From: Bacillus sp. FJAT-22090
GTDB lineage: Bacteria > Bacillota > Bacilli > Bacillales_A > Planococcaceae
Direction of reading: 5' to 3'
Assembly (NCBI RefSeq): GCF_001278755.1
Contig: NZ_CP012601.1
Coordinates: 558,001-622,000, forward strand
DNA: 64,000 nucleotides
This document shows positions 8,878 to 20,195 of this stretch, piece by piece. The position numbers and the translations under genes are program-made. Each line of letters starts with the position of its first letter. Position 1 is the stretch's first letter. The notes under the pieces were generated by a model. The model was not told the DNA's origin and searched no databases. It saw nothing but the letters and a program-made list of their open reading frames with translations.

Positions 8878-11232
8878 ATGATTCAATCGCAAAAAAGATG
8901 GAAAATTTCAAGACCAGATGAACAATTAGTATCTACTTTTGAGAAGGAACTTTCTATACCTAGTGTTTGTGCAAAAGTAATGGTATCAAGAGGTTTTCAA
9001 ACGGTAGAAGAAGCTTATAACTTTTTACATTTGACGAAAGACCATATACATAATCCTTTTTTACTGAATGGGATGGACGAGCTAGTTGCACGTGTTTTCA
9101 AAGCAATTGATCAACAAGAAAGGATTATGGTATATGGAGATTATGATGCTGATGGAATTACAAGTACTACAGTAATGATGAAAACCTTACTTTCTATGGG
9201 TGCAGATGTGATTTTTAAAATTCCGAATCGATTTATTGATGGCTATGGCCCTAGCGAGCGTTTATTCCAAGAAGCTTACGATGAAGGTGTTAGATTAATA
9301 ATTACCGTTGATAATGGAATTTCTGGACTTAAACCAATTCAATTTGCAAAAGATCTTGGTATGGATGTAATTGTAACGGATCACCATGAACCAGGTGAGG
9401 AACTTCCTGTAGCAGATATCATTATACATCCCGGTTTAAAGAATACATCTTATCCGTTTCCACATTTAGCTGGAGTCGGTGTCGCATTTAAAGTAGCACA
9501 TGCCTTATTAGGTGAGGTTCCTAAGGAGTTATATTACTTAGTTGCAATTGGAACAATTGCGGATTTAGTTTCCTTAACAGGAGAGAACCGCTACTTTGTG
9601 CAGCAAGGAATAAAGCAAATGAATGGGTCAAATCTGATAGCTATCGAAGCATTGGCAAAAGTTAGCGGAATTGAAGTGCCTACCATTAACGAGGAAACAG
9701 TAGGGTTTATGTTTGGACCCCGAATAAACGCAGTAGGTAGATTAGGTGAAGCAGCTCCAGGTGTTGAATTATTTTTAACAGAAGACACAGCTGATGCACA
9801 CGCAATCGCAAACATGTTACATGAGAAAAACAAAGAAAGACAAGCCATTGTGAAACAGATATCCGACGAAGCTATTCAGTTAATTGAACAGGCTGGCAAC
9901 ATAGAAGGACCTAGTGTAATTGTTGTTGGCAAAAAAGATTGGAATCCTGGCGTCTTAGGAATTGTCGCTTCCAAACTCGTAGAAAAGTATTACCGCCCCG
10001 CAATCGTATTGGGGTTTGATGAAGAAAAACAAATTGCAAAAGGTTCTGCTAGAAGTATTGAAGGCTTCCATATGTTCAAGGAGCTCGCTAAAAATAGTGA
10101 TATTATACCTCACTTTGGTGGACATCCTATGGCAGCAGGTATGACTTTGCCGCTTGATAATGTTGGAGAATTAAGAGATAGATTAATAGACCAAGCGAAA
10201 GCTTGTTTGACGGATGAGCATTTAATACCAGTTGTTTCAATCGATGTACCACTGGAAATGAATGAAATCACAACGGAAGCAATAGAATCCTTACAAAAAC
10301 TTTCTCCCTTTGGGATGGATTTTGCTAAGCCCGTGTACTGTATAGAAAATGTGGAGGTTGCAACAGTACGAAAAATTGGTTCTGCACAAAACCATGTGAA
10401 AATGGAGCTCAAATATGGTGGAATAGCTTTGGATGCCATTGGGTTTGGTAAAGGAGAATTAGCGGATGAGATTTCACCAACAGCTAAACTCTCATTCATT
10501 GGAGATTTACAAATTAATGAATGGAATGGTCGGAAAAAGCCTCAGCTAATGATTGAAGATGCCAAGTCAAACGATTGGCAGCTGTTTGATATACGTGGTA
10601 TTCGTCAAGTAAATCGTTGGTTGCCGACGATACCTGTAGAAAAAAATTTATTTATTGCTTTTAACGAAGATACTGTTTCCCATTTTAACTCTCTTATAAA
10701 AGAAAAAATTTGGATTTTTACTGATCTAATAAATCATCAGATCAAAGCAGATTATGTCACTATATTGGATTTGCCAAATGATGAATCTTCTATTTATAAA
10801 TTGTTAGAATACCACAATTGGTCAAGAGTCTATGCACATTTTTATGGCAATGATTCTATTTATTTTGAAGGACTTCCTTCTCGGGAACAGTTCAAATGGT
10901 ATTTTTCATTTTTGTCTAAAAGAAAAACATTTGCATTGAAAAAGAATATTCATGAACTATCCAAACATACAGGCTGGAGTCAAAATACAATTAATTTTAT
11001 GTCACAGGTGTTTTTTGAACTTAATTTTGTTAGAATAGACAATGGGATGTTAGTGTTAAATGAACAACTGACTAAGTCAGATTTATCGGAAGCACCAGCG
11101 TATAAACAACGTGAGAAACAAATAAAACTTGAACAAAAGCTATTATACGCCCCGTATATGGAGCTGAAACAATGGTTTGAAGAGCGGAAAGCAGTACAAA
11201 CCGTTCCTGAGGAGGAGCATTTATGGATTTAA
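8878..11232 (+). CDS. recJ: Single-stranded-DNA-specific exonuclease RecJ
   Basis: 784 residues, close to the B. subtilis length. RecJ degrades single-stranded DNA 5' to 3' in recombination and repair. The DHH-family metal site is present: DYDADG at residues 88-93 and DHH at 168-170. The DHHA1 domain contains GHPMAAGM near residue 418 (the [10 protein letters not shown] motif). The OB fold follows, and a longer C-terminal RecJ_C domain typical of Bacillales ends the protein. ATG 8878 follows AAGGAAGTG. The last 10 bp overlap apt, so the two are co-transcribed. Confidence 0.96.
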   Translation: MIQSQKRWKISRPDEQLVSTFEKELSIPSVCAKVMVSRGFQTVEEAYNFLHLTKDHIHNPFLLNGMDELVARVFKAIDQQERIMVYGDYDADGITSTTVMMKTLLSMGADVIFKIPNRFIDGYGPSERLFQEAYDEGVRLIITVDNGISGLKPIQFAKDLGMDVIVTDHHEPGEELPVADIIIHPGLKNTSYPFPHLAGVGVAFKVAHALLGEVPKELYYLVAIGTIADLVSLTGENRYFVQQGIKQMNGSNLIAIEALAKVSGIEVPTINEETVGFMFGPRINAVGRLGEAAPGVELFLTEDTADAHAIANMLHEKNKERQAIVKQISDEAIQLIEQAGNIEGPSVIVVGKKDWNPGVLGIVASKLVEKYYRPAIVLGFDEEKQIAKGSARSIEGFHMFKELAKNSDIIPHFGGHPMAAGMTLPLDNVGELRDRLIDQAKACLTDEHLIPVVSIDVPLEMNEITTEAIESLQKLSPFGMDFAKPVYCIENVEVATVRKIGSAQNHVKMELKYGGIALDAIGFGKGELADEISPTAKLSFIGDLQINEWNGRKKPQLMIEDAKSNDWQLFDIRGIRQVNRWLPTIPVEKNLFIAFNEDTVSHFNSLIKEKIWIFTDLINHQIKADYVTILDLPNDESSIYKLLEYHNWSRVYAHFYGNDSIYFEGLPSREQFKWYFSFLSKRKTFALKKNIHELSKHTGWSQNTINFMSQVFFELNFVRIDNGMLVLNEQLTKSDLSEAPAYKQREKQIKLEQKLLYAPYMELKQWFEERKAVQTVPEEEHLWI

Positions 11233-11735
11233 AGCAATATGTGACGACAGTAGAAGACTGGCCAAAACCAGGTATTAGTTTTAAAGATATTACAACAATT
11301 ATGGATAATGGAGAAGCATATAAATATGCTACTGACCAAATTGTAGAATATGCTAAAAAAGTACAAGCAGATATTATTGTAGGACCTGAAGCACGTGGAT
11401 TTATAATAGGTTGTCCTGTTGCTTATGCACTTGGTGTTGGATTTGCTCCTGTTCGTAAAGAGGGCAAGCTTCCTCGTGAAGTAATTCGTGCAGAATATGG
11501 TTTGGAATATGGAAAAGATGTTTTAACGATGCATAAAGATGCCGTGAAACCTGGTCAAAAGGTTCTTATCGTAGATGATTTACTTGCTACTGGTGGTACA
11601 ATCGAAGCAACTATTAAATTAGTTGAAGAGCTAGGTGGAGTTGTAGTTGGTTGTGCTTTCTTAATAGAGCTAACGTATTTAGAAGGAAGAAATAAGCTGG
11701 ATAACTATGATATTTGCACATTGATGCAATACTAA
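11223..11735 (+). CDS. apt: Adenine phosphoribosyltransferase
   Basis: 170 residues. Apt salvages adenine with PRPP to make AMP. The PRPP-binding loop [13 protein letters not shown] is at about residues 114-126 and the PEARGF substrate motif near residue 58. The start overlaps the end of recJ by 10 bp, with GAGGAGGAG within recJ as ribosome site. Placement before relA is conserved in Bacillales. A hairpin terminator separates it from relA. Confidence 0.97.
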   Translation: MDLKQYVTTVEDWPKPGISFKDITTIMDNGEAYKYATDQIVEYAKKVQADIIVGPEARGFIIGCPVAYALGVGFAPVRKEGKLPREVIRAEYGLEYGKDVLTMHKDAVKPGQKVLIVDDLLATGGTIEATIKLVEELGGVVVGCAFLIELTYLEGRNKLDNYDICTLMQY

Positions 11736-11765
11736 TTACTTCATTAACAAACTTTCTTTGAAAGC

Positions 11766-11844
11766 GTTGAGAGCTTTTATTTTCTTAAGCTTAGCTTTTC
11801 TCAACAGTCAAAGGGGTGGACTTTACAAGTCCATCTTTTTTTTT
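11766..11844 (+). terminator. Terminator region between apt and relA
   Basis: Two hairpins. GTTGAGA (11766-11772) pairs with TCTCAAC (11799-11805). Then GGTGGACTT (11815-11823) pairs with AAGTCCATC (11827-11835), allowing one G-T pair, followed by nine T. The second is the likely terminator of recJ-apt. Confidence 0.75.
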
Positions 11845-11899
11845 ATACAATATAACTTATATACTATTCTAGAAATATAACGAAATCAGGTGACTTAGC

Positions 11900-14092
11900 A
11901 TGGCAAAAGATCAAGTGAAGACAGCAGAAGATGTTTTCCAAACACTCTCTACTTATATGAATGAAGAGCATGTTTCCTTTGTCAAAAAAGCATATAATTT
12001 AGCAGAGCATGCGCATCGAGAACAATTCCGAAATTCTGGTGAACCATACATATTACATCCTATTCAAGTAGCCGGAATTCTTGCTGATCTTCAAATGGAT
12101 CCCGAAACCGTTGCTGCTGGCTTTTTACATGATGTTGTAGAGGATACTGAATATACGAGAGAAGATATCGTTCGTGAATTTAATGAAGAAGTTGCACTAC
12201 TAGTCGAAGGTGTTACAAAACTAGGTAAAATAAAATATATGTCAAAAGAAGAGCAGCAAGCGGAAAATCACCGAAAAATGTTCATTGCTATGGCACAAGA
12301 TATACGTATTATTTTAATAAAGCTTGCAGACCGTTTACATAATATGCGTACGTTAAAACATTTACCGGAAGAAAAACAGCGACGTATTTCGAATGAAACA
12401 TTAGAAATATTTGCTCCACTTGCCCATCGTCTTGGAATATCAGCAGTGAAATGGGAACTTGAGGATACAGCACTTCGCTATTTAAATCCCCAACAATACT
12501 ATCGCATTGTTAATTTTATGAAAAAGAAGCGTACCGAACGAGAAGCGTATTTAAAAAATGTAATGAATGATATTCGTAAACAATTAGATGATATGGAAGT
12601 AGATGCGGATATTTCGGGTAGACCAAAACATATATATAGTATTTATCGTAAAATGGTTGTTCAGAACAAACAATTTAATGAGATTTATGATTTGCTAGCT
12701 ATGCGAATTATCGTCAACAGCATAAAAGATTGTTATGCCGTTTTAGGGGTTATCCATACACTATGGAAACCAATGCCTGGTCGATTTAAAGACTATATAG
12801 CGATGCCGAAACAAAACTTATATCAATCACTCCATACGACTGTAATTGGTCCCAATGGTGATCCGTTAGAGGTGCAAATCCGCACAGAAGAAATGCATAA
12901 TATTGCGGAATATGGGGTTGCAGCCCACTGGGCATATAAAGAAGGTAAAAAGGTTGAAAATAATAAACAAAATATTGACTCGAAATTAACATGGTTTAGA
13001 GAAATTTTAGAGTTTCAACAAGAATCTTCAAATGCGGAAGAGTTTATGGAATCTTTAAAATTCGATTTGTTCTCTGATATGGTTTACGTATTTACACCTA
13101 AAGGTGATGTAATTGAACTACCTGCAGGTTCAGTTCCAATAGATTTTGCATATCGAGTCCATTCTGAAGTTGGTAATAAAACCATTGGCGCGAAAGTGAA
13201 CGGCAAAATGGTTCCGTTAGATACGAAGCTAAAAACAGGGGATATCATCGAGGTCCTAACATCTAAGCAATCCTTTGGGCCAAGTCGCGATTGGGTAAAA
13301 ATTGCCCAATCCTCACAAGCAAAAAATAAGATTAAGCAATTTTTTAAAAAGCAGCTTCGTGATGAGAACGTTATTAAAGGTAAAGAACAAATTGAAAAAG
13401 AAATTAAAGCACAGGAATTTGATGTAAAAGAAGTATTAACTCCTGATAACATTAAACGAGTATGCGAGAAGTATGCATTTGCCGGGGAAGAGGATTTGTA
13501 TGCTGCTGTTGGCTTCAATGGAATTACAGCACAGCAAGTTGTAAATCGTTTAGCTGAGAAAATGCGGAAAATTCGCGACCAAGAAGAAGCACTCGAAAAA
13601 ATTACAACTGAAATGAAAGCTCCGGCACCTAAAAAGTCAACTGAATCTGGTGTTGTTGTAAAAGGCATAGAAAATTTGTTAATACGACTTTCTAGATGTT
13701 GTAGCCCTGTACCTGGAGATGAAATAGTAGGTTTTATAACTAAAGGAAGAGGAGTCTCAGTTCACCGAGCAGATTGCCCTAACGTTCAAAGTGATGAATC
13801 CCACTCTAGAATAATCGAAGTGGAATGGGAGCAATCGGATACTCCAATGAAAAAAGACTATCAAGTAGATATAGAAGTATCTGCTTTTGATCGAGCTGGT
13901 CTATTAAACGAAGTACTGCAAGTAGTAAATGAGTCAAAAACGAACATCGCTGCTGTAAGTGGAAAAATAGAAAATGATATTGCAACGATCAATATGACAA
14001 TAAAAATCACAGATATTGCCCATTTACATAAAGTGGCTGATCGTATTAAGCAATTGCCGGATGTATATTCGGTTCAACGAATTATAAATTAA
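11900..14092 (+). CDS. relA: Bifunctional (p)ppGpp synthetase/hydrolase RelA (Rel)
   Basis: 730 residues with the full Rel domain order. The HD hydrolase domain has HDVVEDT at residues 77-83 and intact His-Asp. The synthetase domain starts at about residue 200, with [16 protein letters not shown] domain lies near 390-450, a zinc-finger-like CC segment ([12 protein letters not shown]) near residue 600, and an ACT domain occupies the last 80 residues. Both activities should be present, as in the single long Rel enzyme of Bacillales, the stringent-response regulator on the ribosome. ATG 11900 follows CAGGTGA. dtd follows 15 bp later. Confidence 0.97.
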   Translation: MAKDQVKTAEDVFQTLSTYMNEEHVSFVKKAYNLAEHAHREQFRNSGEPYILHPIQVAGILADLQMDPETVAAGFLHDVVEDTEYTREDIVREFNEEVALLVEGVTKLGKIKYMSKEEQQAENHRKMFIAMAQDIRIILIKLADRLHNMRTLKHLPEEKQRRISNETLEIFAPLAHRLGISAVKWELEDTALRYLNPQQYYRIVNFMKKKRTEREAYLKNVMNDIRKQLDDMEVDADISGRPKHIYSIYRKMVVQNKQFNEIYDLLAMRIIVNSIKDCYAVLGVIHTLWKPMPGRFKDYIAMPKQNLYQSLHTTVIGPNGDPLEVQIRTEEMHNIAEYGVAAHWAYKEGKKVENNKQNIDSKLTWFREILEFQQESSNAEEFMESLKFDLFSDMVYVFTPKGDVIELPAGSVPIDFAYRVHSEVGNKTIGAKVNGKMVPLDTKLKTGDIIEVLTSKQSFGPSRDWVKIAQSSQAKNKIKQFFKKQLRDENVIKGKEQIEKEIKAQEFDVKEVLTPDNIKRVCEKYAFAGEEDLYAAVGFNGITAQQVVNRLAEKMRKIRDQEEALEKITTEMKAPAPKKSTESGVVVKGIENLLIRLSRCCSPVPGDEIVGFITKGRGVSVHRADCPNVQSDESHSRIIEVEWEQSDTPMKKDYQVDIEVSAFDRAGLLNEVLQVVNESKTNIAAVSGKIENDIATINMTIKITDIAHLHKVADRIKQLPDVYSVQRIIN

Positions 14093-14107
14093 AGGGGTTC
14101 TTTTCTC

Positions 14108-14545
14108 ATGAAAGTATTATTACAGCGTTGCAAAAATGCATCTGTAACAGTTGATGGGGAAATTACTGGCTCCATTGGTCATGGATATCTATTATTAGTC
14201 GGCATTACTTCAACAGATAGTGAAAAAGAAATAAACTATTTAACCGAAAAAATTGCTGGACTACGTTTATTTGAAGATGCAGAAGGAAAGATGAATCACT
14301 CTATTGTAGAAGCTGGTGGATCTATCCTTTCTGTCTCCCAATTTACGTTATACGCAGATACTCGAAAAGGAAGAAGACCGAGTTTTATTGATGCAGCACG
14401 TCCAGAAATTGCAAAGCCTTTATGGGAGTTATTTAATGATAAGCTTCGAGAGAAAGGGTTTGTTGTAGAAACCGGGATTTTTGGTGCTATGATGGATGTT
14501 ACTTTTACAAATGATGGACCTGTGACGATAATGTTAGAAGCATAA
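14108..14545 (+). CDS. dtd: D-aminoacyl-tRNA deacylase
   Basis: 145 residues. Dtd removes D-amino acids (and glycine from tRNA-Ala) from mischarged tRNA. Both active-site signatures are intact: [10 protein letters not shown] near residues 77-86, and a C-terminal NDGPVT motif supplying the cross-subunit Gly-Pro. It starts 15 bp after relA, downstream of AAAGGGG, and forms an operon with it as in other Bacillales. A hairpin terminator follows. Confidence 0.97.
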   Translation: MKVLLQRCKNASVTVDGEITGSIGHGYLLLVGITSTDSEKEINYLTEKIAGLRLFEDAEGKMNHSIVEAGGSILSVSQFTLYADTRKGRRPSFIDAARPEIAKPLWELFNDKLREKGFVVETGIFGAMMDVTFTNDGPVTIMLEA

Positions 14546-14576
14546 AAAGTGGTAGTGGAAAAAGTCAATATAATTC

Positions 14577-14624
14577 AGACAGTAAACAAACTCAAAAATA
14601 GGAGTTGTATACTGTCTTTTTATT
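14577..14624 (+). terminator. Intrinsic terminator after dtd, of a recurrent repeat type
   Basis: AGACAGTA (14577-14584) pairs with TACTGTCT (14610-14617), followed by TTT-A-TTTTTT. The upstream arm, CAGACAGTAAACAAACTC, closely resembles repeats at 39316 and 57993, so this may be a dispersed hairpin serving as a terminator. Confidence 0.75.
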
Positions 14625-14675
14625 TTTTGAGTTTTTATATATTTGTTGTTTCCACAAGAACTATGTAATAAGAAA

Positions 14676-14718
14676 ATAAAAAAAGGAGCGGCAAGTTTCA
14701 CAGTCACTTACCGCTCTT
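14676..14718 (-). terminator. Intrinsic terminator of yrvJ (minus strand)
   Basis: On the minus strand GAGCGGTAAGTG pairs with AACTTGCCGCTC (one mismatch or wobble), followed by seven T. It lies about 40 bp after the yrvJ stop. Confidence 0.8.
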
Positions 14719-14757
14719 CAAAATTTCACCTTATAAATAATGGTATAGTTGGTTTCA

Positions 14758-16290
14758 CTATTTCTCTAACTGATCATCAAAATAGTTAATGATTCCATTA
14801 TAAATTCCGTGTGTTGCTTGTTCTCTATATTTTTCTGTTGTTACTTGACGTTCTTCGTTTGCGTTACTCAAATAACCTAACTCTATTAAAATAGCTTTCT
14901 GTTTATTTTCTCGAAGAATTAAATAATTTCCAGGTTGTGTTCCTCTGTCTTTCAGAGAAACCATATCGCTCAGTTCTTTATGAACATAGGAAGCTAATTC
15001 TTTTTGGTAATCATACATATAGTATGTAGTCAATCCTCGAACGGAGTTATTTTCTATTGCATCGTAATGCAGACTGATAAAAGCATCTGCAGCGTTTTGA
15101 TGACTTATAGATACTCGTTTACGTAAATCAACGTAAACATCAGATTCTCTTGTCATGATGACATTTGCCCCTGCAGATTTCAATTTAGTAGATAATAACT
15201 CTGCAGTTAATAGCGTAATATCTTTTTCATCCGTTCCTAATGCTCCGGTAGTTCCACGGTCATTTCCGCCATGTCCAGCATCAATTACTAGAGTTAAACC
15301 ATTTAAAGTTCCTTTTTTACGACTTTCTTTTGGTTTTTCAGAAGTTACTGGTGCAGAATCATTTGTTGAAACGACCCAACTTGCTACGAAAGCAGTCGTT
15401 TTATCTGGTAGCTCAATTTTATACCAATCATTTATTTTTTCAATTACAGTAAAAGTTTCACCAGCATCCACCCGGGCAACCACTTCACTACTAGTTGCAC
15501 TATCGGAACGTAAATTTGTTCCATTGTATAGAATTTTAATTGTTTCATTGGACGTGGCTGATTGAACGGATGATTTTGGTTGCTCTGCGAAATTACCATA
15601 AAAGCTATAAACCCATCCCTTTTTACCGTTCTTTAATTTTATTTGAACCCAATTATGATCTTTTTCAAGAATTTCAAAGGCCTGGTTTTTTTCGACTTGT
15701 CCGATTTTCCTTGAAGATAGATCTGGCTTCGCACGAACATTAAGAATATCTACTGAAACCACAAACATATCTCCGCTGGAGGTGACTTCTGTTTTCGGCT
15801 GTTCTTCTTTTGTTTGGTCTACTATTGAAACGTATTCACTATGTACCCAACCCTTTTGGTCGTTGAAAGCTATCTCAATCCATTCACCTTCTGATTTTAA
15901 GGCAATAAATTGATTTCCTTCTTGTAGTTGGCCAATTACTGCAGACGATAATGAAGGTTCTTTACGGACATTTAGTTTATTTACTTTTGAAACAATTTGT
16001 TTATTTGTTATTTCAATTGCTTCGCTTTTTGTATACCAACTAGCGACCCAACCATTTGTTTCTCCATAATTGATTTGTAGCCAATCATTTTCTTTACCAA
16101 TAACTGTGAGCTTATCATCTTGCTCCACTGTACCTATTACGTTATATGTAAGACCAGGACCAGAACGAACTTTAAGTGATTCCACATTTACTGTCACATC
16201 ATTTTCTTGTGCATAAACATGAAAAACAGGTATAACTAAAAGAATAGAAATAATGATAAATGTCATTTTCTGCATTAGTTTGTCGATCAT
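14758..16290 (-). CDS. yrvJ: N-acetylmuramoyl-L-alanine amidase with four SH3b repeats (YrvJ-like)
   Basis: 510 residues. An N-terminal signal segment (about residues 9-28, ending VYAQ) indicates export. Four bacterial SH3 repeats follow, each with an (L/N)(K/N)VR or NLRS start and a GWV or AFV end, spanning roughly residues 32-310. The C-terminal Amidase_3 domain has the zinc-site motifs DAGHGG, EKD, SLHYDA and LIELGYLSN. It should cleave the amide bond between MurNAc and the stem peptide, with the SH3b domains binding the wall. ATG 16290 follows AGGGGGG. The place between dtd and hisS matches B. subtilis yrvJ. Confidence 0.9.
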   Translation of the reverse strand: MIDKLMQKMTFIIISILLVIPVFHVYAQENDVTVNVESLKVRSGPGLTYNVIGTVEQDDKLTVIGKENDWLQINYGETNGWVASWYTKSEAIEITNKQIVSKVNKLNVRKEPSLSSAVIGQLQEGNQFIALKSEGEWIEIAFNDQKGWVHSEYVSIVDQTKEEQPKTEVTSSGDMFVVSVDILNVRAKPDLSSRKIGQVEKNQAFEILEKDHNWVQIKLKNGKKGWVYSFYGNFAEQPKSSVQSATSNETIKILYNGTNLRSDSATSSEVVARVDAGETFTVIEKINDWYKIELPDKTTAFVASWVVSTNDSAPVTSEKPKESRKKGTLNGLTLVIDAGHGGNDRGTTGALGTDEKDITLLTAELLSTKLKSAGANVIMTRESDVYVDLRKRVSISHQNAADAFISLHYDAIENNSVRGLTTYYMYDYQKELASYVHKELSDMVSLKDRGTQPGNYLILRENKQKAILIELGYLSNANEERQVTTEKYREQATHGIYNGIINYFDDQLEK

Positions 16291-16354
16291 TGTATCCCCC
16301 CTATCCTTATTGTAAATATTCTGTCATGAAATTTCTACCTTTTGTTTAAAAAGG

Positions 16355-16383
16355 TTGACTTATTTCATTCCTGTTATTAAGAT
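16355..16383 (+). promoter_or_regulatory. Probable promoter of the hisS-aspS T-box transcript
   Basis: TTGACT at 16355-16360, 17-bp spacer, TAAGAT at 16378-16383. A TATAAT at 16388-16393 is an alternative -10, but it lacks a matching -35. Confidence 0.5.
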
Positions 16384-16404
16384 AAAGTATAATTATATTC
16401 AATT

Positions 16405-16668
16405 AACAAACCTGTGACCGAAAAAGTAGCTGTGATAAACGGATGACAAGAGAAGGAGAGACGTGGCTGAAATCTTTCCTACAGACGAAAACAGTGAACA
16501 ACATTCGAGAGGTTTTTTGTCGAAAAAGAATTCTTTAGTAGGCAAAAACGGGGCTGGTCGTTATCCAGAAATGAGAGGGTCAATTATTTGACCAACTAGG
16601 GTGGAACCGCGGAAGCTAATATTAGCTCTCGTCCCTTGCTATTAAGCAAGGGATGGGGGCTTTTTTTA
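16405..16668 (+). ncRNA. T-box leader of hisS-aspS
   Basis: The antiterminator T-box AGGGTGGAACCGCG is at 16598-16611, and the terminator CCCTTGCT / AGCAAGGG (16633-16652) followed by seven T is just before hisS. Stem I can be drawn: CGAA (16419-16422) pairs with TTCG (16504-16507), and CTGT (16430-16433) with ACAG (16491-16494). This leaves an AAGTA-containing 5' loop side and TGAACAACA on the 3' side. By comparison with the alaS leader in this window, the specifier triplet is AAC at 16500-16502 (Asn), not His CAC or Asp GAC. It controls hisS and aspS by tRNA charging. Confidence 0.92.
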
Positions 16669-16693
16669 TTTGTCAAAGAAAGGGGCAATAGCC

Positions 16694-17968
16694 ATGGATA
16701 TTAAGGTGCCAAGAGGAACACAGGACATTTTGCCAAGTGAAACAGGCAAATGGCAAATAGTAGAGGACTTAATCAGAGAAACTTGTCGACTATATCAATA
16801 TAAAGAAATTAGAACTCCTGTATTTGAGCATACTGAATTGTTCACTAGAAGTGTGGGTGATACAACGGATATTGTCCAAAAAGAAATGTATACATTTCAA
16901 GATAGAGGGAACCGCTCATTGACATTAAGACCTGAGGGAACTGCTTCGGCAGTTAGAGCATTTGTTGAGCATAAAATGTTTGGATACCCTGATCAACCTG
17001 TGAAGTTGTATTATATGGGTCCAATGTTCCGATATGAAAGACAACAAGCAGGAAGATATCGTCAGTTTGTTCAATTTGGAATTGAAGCAATTGGAAGTGC
17101 GGATCCTGCAATAGACGCAGAGGTAATTTCATTAGCGATGTCAGTCTATCAAAAAGCGGGATTAAAAAAATTAAAGCTTGTTATCAATTCTCTAGGGGAT
17201 ACGGAAAGTCGAGTAGCTCATAAAGAAGCGTTAGTAAATCACTTTGAACCACATATCGAAGCGTTTTGTTCAGATTGCCAAAATAGACTTCAAAAAAATC
17301 CCCTTCGTATTTTAGATTGTAAAGTTGACCGTAACAACCCATTAATGGCTACTGCTCCATCTTTAGCAGATTTTTTAAATGAAGAATCAGCAGCTTATTT
17401 TGAAAAAGTTAAAGATTATTTAACGGCACTTAATATCGAATTTGAATTAGATCCAAATTTAGTACGTGGACTAGATTATTACAATCACACAGCATTTGAA
17501 ATTATGAGTGCTGCGGAAGGATTCGGGGCAATTACGACGCTTGCTGGTGGTGGAAGATATAACGGATTAGTAGAAGAACTAGGTGGGCCAGCATCTCCAG
17601 GAATTGGATTTGCTATGAGTATAGAAAGATTATTACTTGCTATTGAAGCAGAGAATAAGGAATGGGCTGATTCATCCTCATTAGATGTATATGTTATTGG
17701 TATGGGAGAGACTGCTAAGAAAAAAGCGGTAGAACTTACGTATGAACTCCGTCAAAATAATATCACTTCTGAAATGGATTACTTAGATCGAAAAATGAAA
17801 ACACAAATGAAATCAGCAGATCGTCTCAAAGCAAAATATGTACTTTTAATCGGTGACGATGAAATGGAAAAAGAAAGTGCTATGCTTAAAAATTTATCAA
17901 ACGGAGAGCAACAGCTTGTTCCTTGGGTTCAGTTAGTAGAGCAATTGAAAAATAGTATTTTAGCTTGA
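16694..17968 (+). CDS. hisS: Histidyl-tRNA synthetase
   Basis: 424 residues, the usual length. Class II synthetase with motif 2 around [19 protein letters not shown], the histidine-A motif [14 protein letters not shown], and motif 3 [12 protein letters not shown]; a C-terminal anticodon-binding domain follows. It charges tRNA-His. The ATG at 16694 ([11 protein letters not shown]) is chosen: it has AAAGGGGC upstream, while an in-frame TTG at 16670 lies in the T-box terminator tail. aspS follows 14 bp later, and both sit under the T-box. Confidence 0.97.
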   Translation: MDIKVPRGTQDILPSETGKWQIVEDLIRETCRLYQYKEIRTPVFEHTELFTRSVGDTTDIVQKEMYTFQDRGNRSLTLRPEGTASAVRAFVEHKMFGYPDQPVKLYYMGPMFRYERQQAGRYRQFVQFGIEAIGSADPAIDAEVISLAMSVYQKAGLKKLKLVINSLGDTESRVAHKEALVNHFEPHIEAFCSDCQNRLQKNPLRILDCKVDRNNPLMATAPSLADFLNEESAAYFEKVKDYLTALNIEFELDPNLVRGLDYYNHTAFEIMSAAEGFGAITTLAGGGRYNGLVEELGGPASPGIGFAMSIERLLLAIEAENKEWADSSSLDVYVIGMGETAKKKAVELTYELRQNNITSEMDYLDRKMKTQMKSADRLKAKYVLLIGDDEMEKESAMLKNLSNGEQQLVPWVQLVEQLKNSILA

Positions 17969-17982
17969 GTGGAGGAAGAAAA

Positions 17983-19767
17983 ATGAAAAGAACACATACT
18001 AGTGGTGAATTAAATGAACAACATATTGGCGAATCTGTCCAGCTAATCGGATGGGTACAAAAAAGAAGAGACTTGGGTGGATTGATTTTTGTTGATGTTA
18101 GAGATCGTTCCGGGTTAGTTCAAGTAGTATTCAATCCTGAATTTTCACAATCTGCAATCGATTTAGCGGACAAACTTCGTAATGAATACATTATTGAGGT
18201 TCATGGTACAGTGATTGCTCGTGCTGAAAATCAAATTAACCCTAATATTCCTTCTGGCTCAATAGAGGTTCATGCAACGGAAGTAACAATAATAAACGAA
18301 GCTAAAACTCCACCATTTCCTATAGAAAATCAAACGGATGCTGGGGAAGATATTCGTTTGAAATACCGCTATTTAGATTTAAGAAGACCAGTAATGTATG
18401 ACACATTTAAAATGCGTTCTGATATTACAAAAACAGTAAGACGTTTCTTAGATGACGAAGGATTTTTAGAAGTAGAAACACCGATTCTTACAAAATCAAC
18501 ACCTGAAGGTGCTCGTGACTATTTAGTTCCTAGTCGTGTACATCCAGGAGAATTTTATGCATTACCACAATCACCACAATTATTTAAACAAATGTTAATG
18601 GTATCCGGTTTTGAAAAGTACTACCAAATAGCTAGATGTTTCCGTGATGAAGATTTACGTGCGGACCGTCAACCAGAATTCACACAAATCGACATGGAAA
18701 TGAGCTTCTTATCGATGGATGAAATTTTGGAAATGAATGAACGAATGATGAAAAAAATTATGAAAGATGTAAAGGGCATCGACGTAACCATTCCTTTTAA
18801 TCGTATGAACTATGATGAAGCGATGGATCGTTTTGGATCTGATAAACCAGATGTACGTTTTGGTTTAGAATTAGTAGACCTGTCCGAAATTGTGAAAGAT
18901 AGTGCATTTAAAGTATTTGCTTCCGCAGTTGAGAATGGTGGGCAAGTTAAAGCAATTAACGTTAAGGGAGCAGCAGATAACTATTCAAGAAAAGATATTG
19001 ACGCTCTAGGTGAGTTTGCGGCTGTTTATGGTGCAAAAGGTCTTGCTTGGTTAAAAGTGGACCAAGAAGGTTTGAAAGGACCTATCGCTAAGTTCTTTGA
19101 AGGAGATGCTGCAACAAGCTTAATTGAAACATTAGAAGCTACTGCAGGAGACTTACTATTATTTGTTGCGGATAAAAAATCAGTTGTAGCTGATGCACTT
19201 GGAGCACTTCGTATGAAGTTAGGGAAAGACCTTCAACTAATCGATGAAAGTAGATTTGAATTCTTATGGGTAGTTGATTGGCCGTTATTTGAATACGATG
19301 AAAAAGAAGGGCGTTATTATGCTGCGCATCATCCTTTCACAAGACCTTTCGACGAGGATCTTGCTTTAATGGATTCAGAACCTAGTAAAGTGCGAGCACA
19401 AGCTTATGACTTAGTGTTAAACGGATATGAGCTTGGTGGAGGGTCATTACGTATTTATTCTAGAGACGTTCAAGAGAAAATGTTTGAAATTCTTGGTTTC
19501 TCAGAAGAAGAAGCGAAAGCGCAATTTGGTTTCTTAATGGAAGCATTTGAATACGGAACGCCTCCACATGGCGGGGTAGCTTTCGGTTTAGATCGTTTAG
19601 TTATGTTGCTTTCGGGGAGAACAAATCTTCGTGACACTATCGCATTTCCGAAAACAGCAAGCGCTAGTTGCTTGTTAACTCAGGCTCCTAGTTCTGTAGC
19701 TTCAGCCCAACTTGAGGAATTAAGCCTAAATGTGATTGTTCAGAATAGTGAGAAAATATCACGATAA
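17983..19767 (+). CDS. aspS: Aspartyl-tRNA synthetase
   Basis: 594 residues, bacterial type with an OB-fold anticodon domain ([11 protein letters not shown] near residues 22-32), class II core motifs ([20 protein letters not shown], then HPFTRP) and the GAD insertion in the middle. Leu in RRDLGG is the residue I associate with discriminating enzymes; the non-discriminating Pseudomonas type has His there. This matters because the leader specifier reads as Asn. ATG 17983 follows GGAGGAAG. Co-transcribed with hisS, followed by the 6S RNA gene. Confidence 0.97.
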   Translation: MKRTHTSGELNEQHIGESVQLIGWVQKRRDLGGLIFVDVRDRSGLVQVVFNPEFSQSAIDLADKLRNEYIIEVHGTVIARAENQINPNIPSGSIEVHATEVTIINEAKTPPFPIENQTDAGEDIRLKYRYLDLRRPVMYDTFKMRSDITKTVRRFLDDEGFLEVETPILTKSTPEGARDYLVPSRVHPGEFYALPQSPQLFKQMLMVSGFEKYYQIARCFRDEDLRADRQPEFTQIDMEMSFLSMDEILEMNERMMKKIMKDVKGIDVTIPFNRMNYDEAMDRFGSDKPDVRFGLELVDLSEIVKDSAFKVFASAVENGGQVKAINVKGAADNYSRKDIDALGEFAAVYGAKGLAWLKVDQEGLKGPIAKFFEGDAATSLIETLEATAGDLLLFVADKKSVVADALGALRMKLGKDLQLIDESRFEFLWVVDWPLFEYDEKEGRYYAAHHPFTRPFDEDLALMDSEPSKVRAQAYDLVLNGYELGGGSLRIYSRDVQEKMFEILGFSEEEAKAQFGFLMEAFEYGTPPHGGVAFGLDRLVMLLSGRTNLRDTIAFPKTASASCLLTQAPSSVASAQLEELSLNVIVQNSEKISR

Positions 19768-19772
19768 AATAA

Positions 19773-19801
19773 TTGAAGTTTAAAAAGTGTTGTGCTATCA
19801 T
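19773..19801 (+). promoter_or_regulatory. Promoter of the 6S RNA gene
   Basis: TTGAAG (19773-19778), 17-bp spacer, TATCAT (19796-19801). The transcript would start at about 19808, matching the 5' end of the 6S RNA fold. Confidence 0.65.
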
Positions 19802-19807
19802 ACAAGT

Positions 19808-20000
19808 AATACGAATCCTGATGTGTTCGCAACGTGCTAATCAGTTTTGACCGAACAACTATATCGTCGGGAGTCTAACTTTTATTATAAATGACATGCC
19901 CTTAATAGGGACGCCAGGATTAATAAAGAGGACACCCACCTGCTAAATGCGGGTTCAAAACGATACGCTTTATTTGTCGGCACTATTGGGATTCGTCCTA
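19808..20000 (+). ncRNA. bsrA: 6S RNA (6S-1/BsrA type)
   Basis: About 190 nt between aspS and tcdA, the location of bsrA in B. subtilis. The outer stem pairs GAATCCTGATG (5') with the 3' end around ATTGGGATTCGTCC. Conserved internal segments include GGGAGTCTAACTTTTAT, GACATGCCCTTAATAGGG, GCCAGGA and GGGTTCAAAACGA, much as I recall them from the B. subtilis RNA. 6S RNA binds sigma-A RNA polymerase in stationary phase and acts as a template for pRNA. It has its own promoter and an intrinsic terminator. Confidence 0.92.
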
Positions 20001-20012
20001 AATTACTTATAT

Positions 20013-20045
20013 CCCCTCTAGCAAGAATTGCTGGGGGGTTTTTCA
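20013..20045 (+). terminator. Terminator of 6S RNA
   Basis: CCCCTCTAGCAA (20013-20024) pairs with TTGCTGGGGGG (20028-20038), followed by TTTTT. Confidence 0.8.
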
Positions 20046-20195
20046 TGGCTATAATTAGAATGATGGTTCACCCAACTTGAATTTGGGAATTCCATTTTAG
20101 AGTTTTCACCTACAAGTGAGGTACATAAGCTGAACCCAAGTGAGATAAGACGAATTTAATATTCAACTAATATGTTATAAATGGAGTGTTTTAGT

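Noticed and set aside
13084-13668. Long minus-strand frame of 194 codons opposite relA
   Set aside because: Antisense shadow of a conserved gene; Ser/Phe-rich composition typical of reversed coding sequence, no signals.
16670-16693. TTG start giving an 8-residue longer HisS
   Set aside because: It lies in the T-box terminator tail; ATG 16694 has the ribosome site and the family N-terminus.
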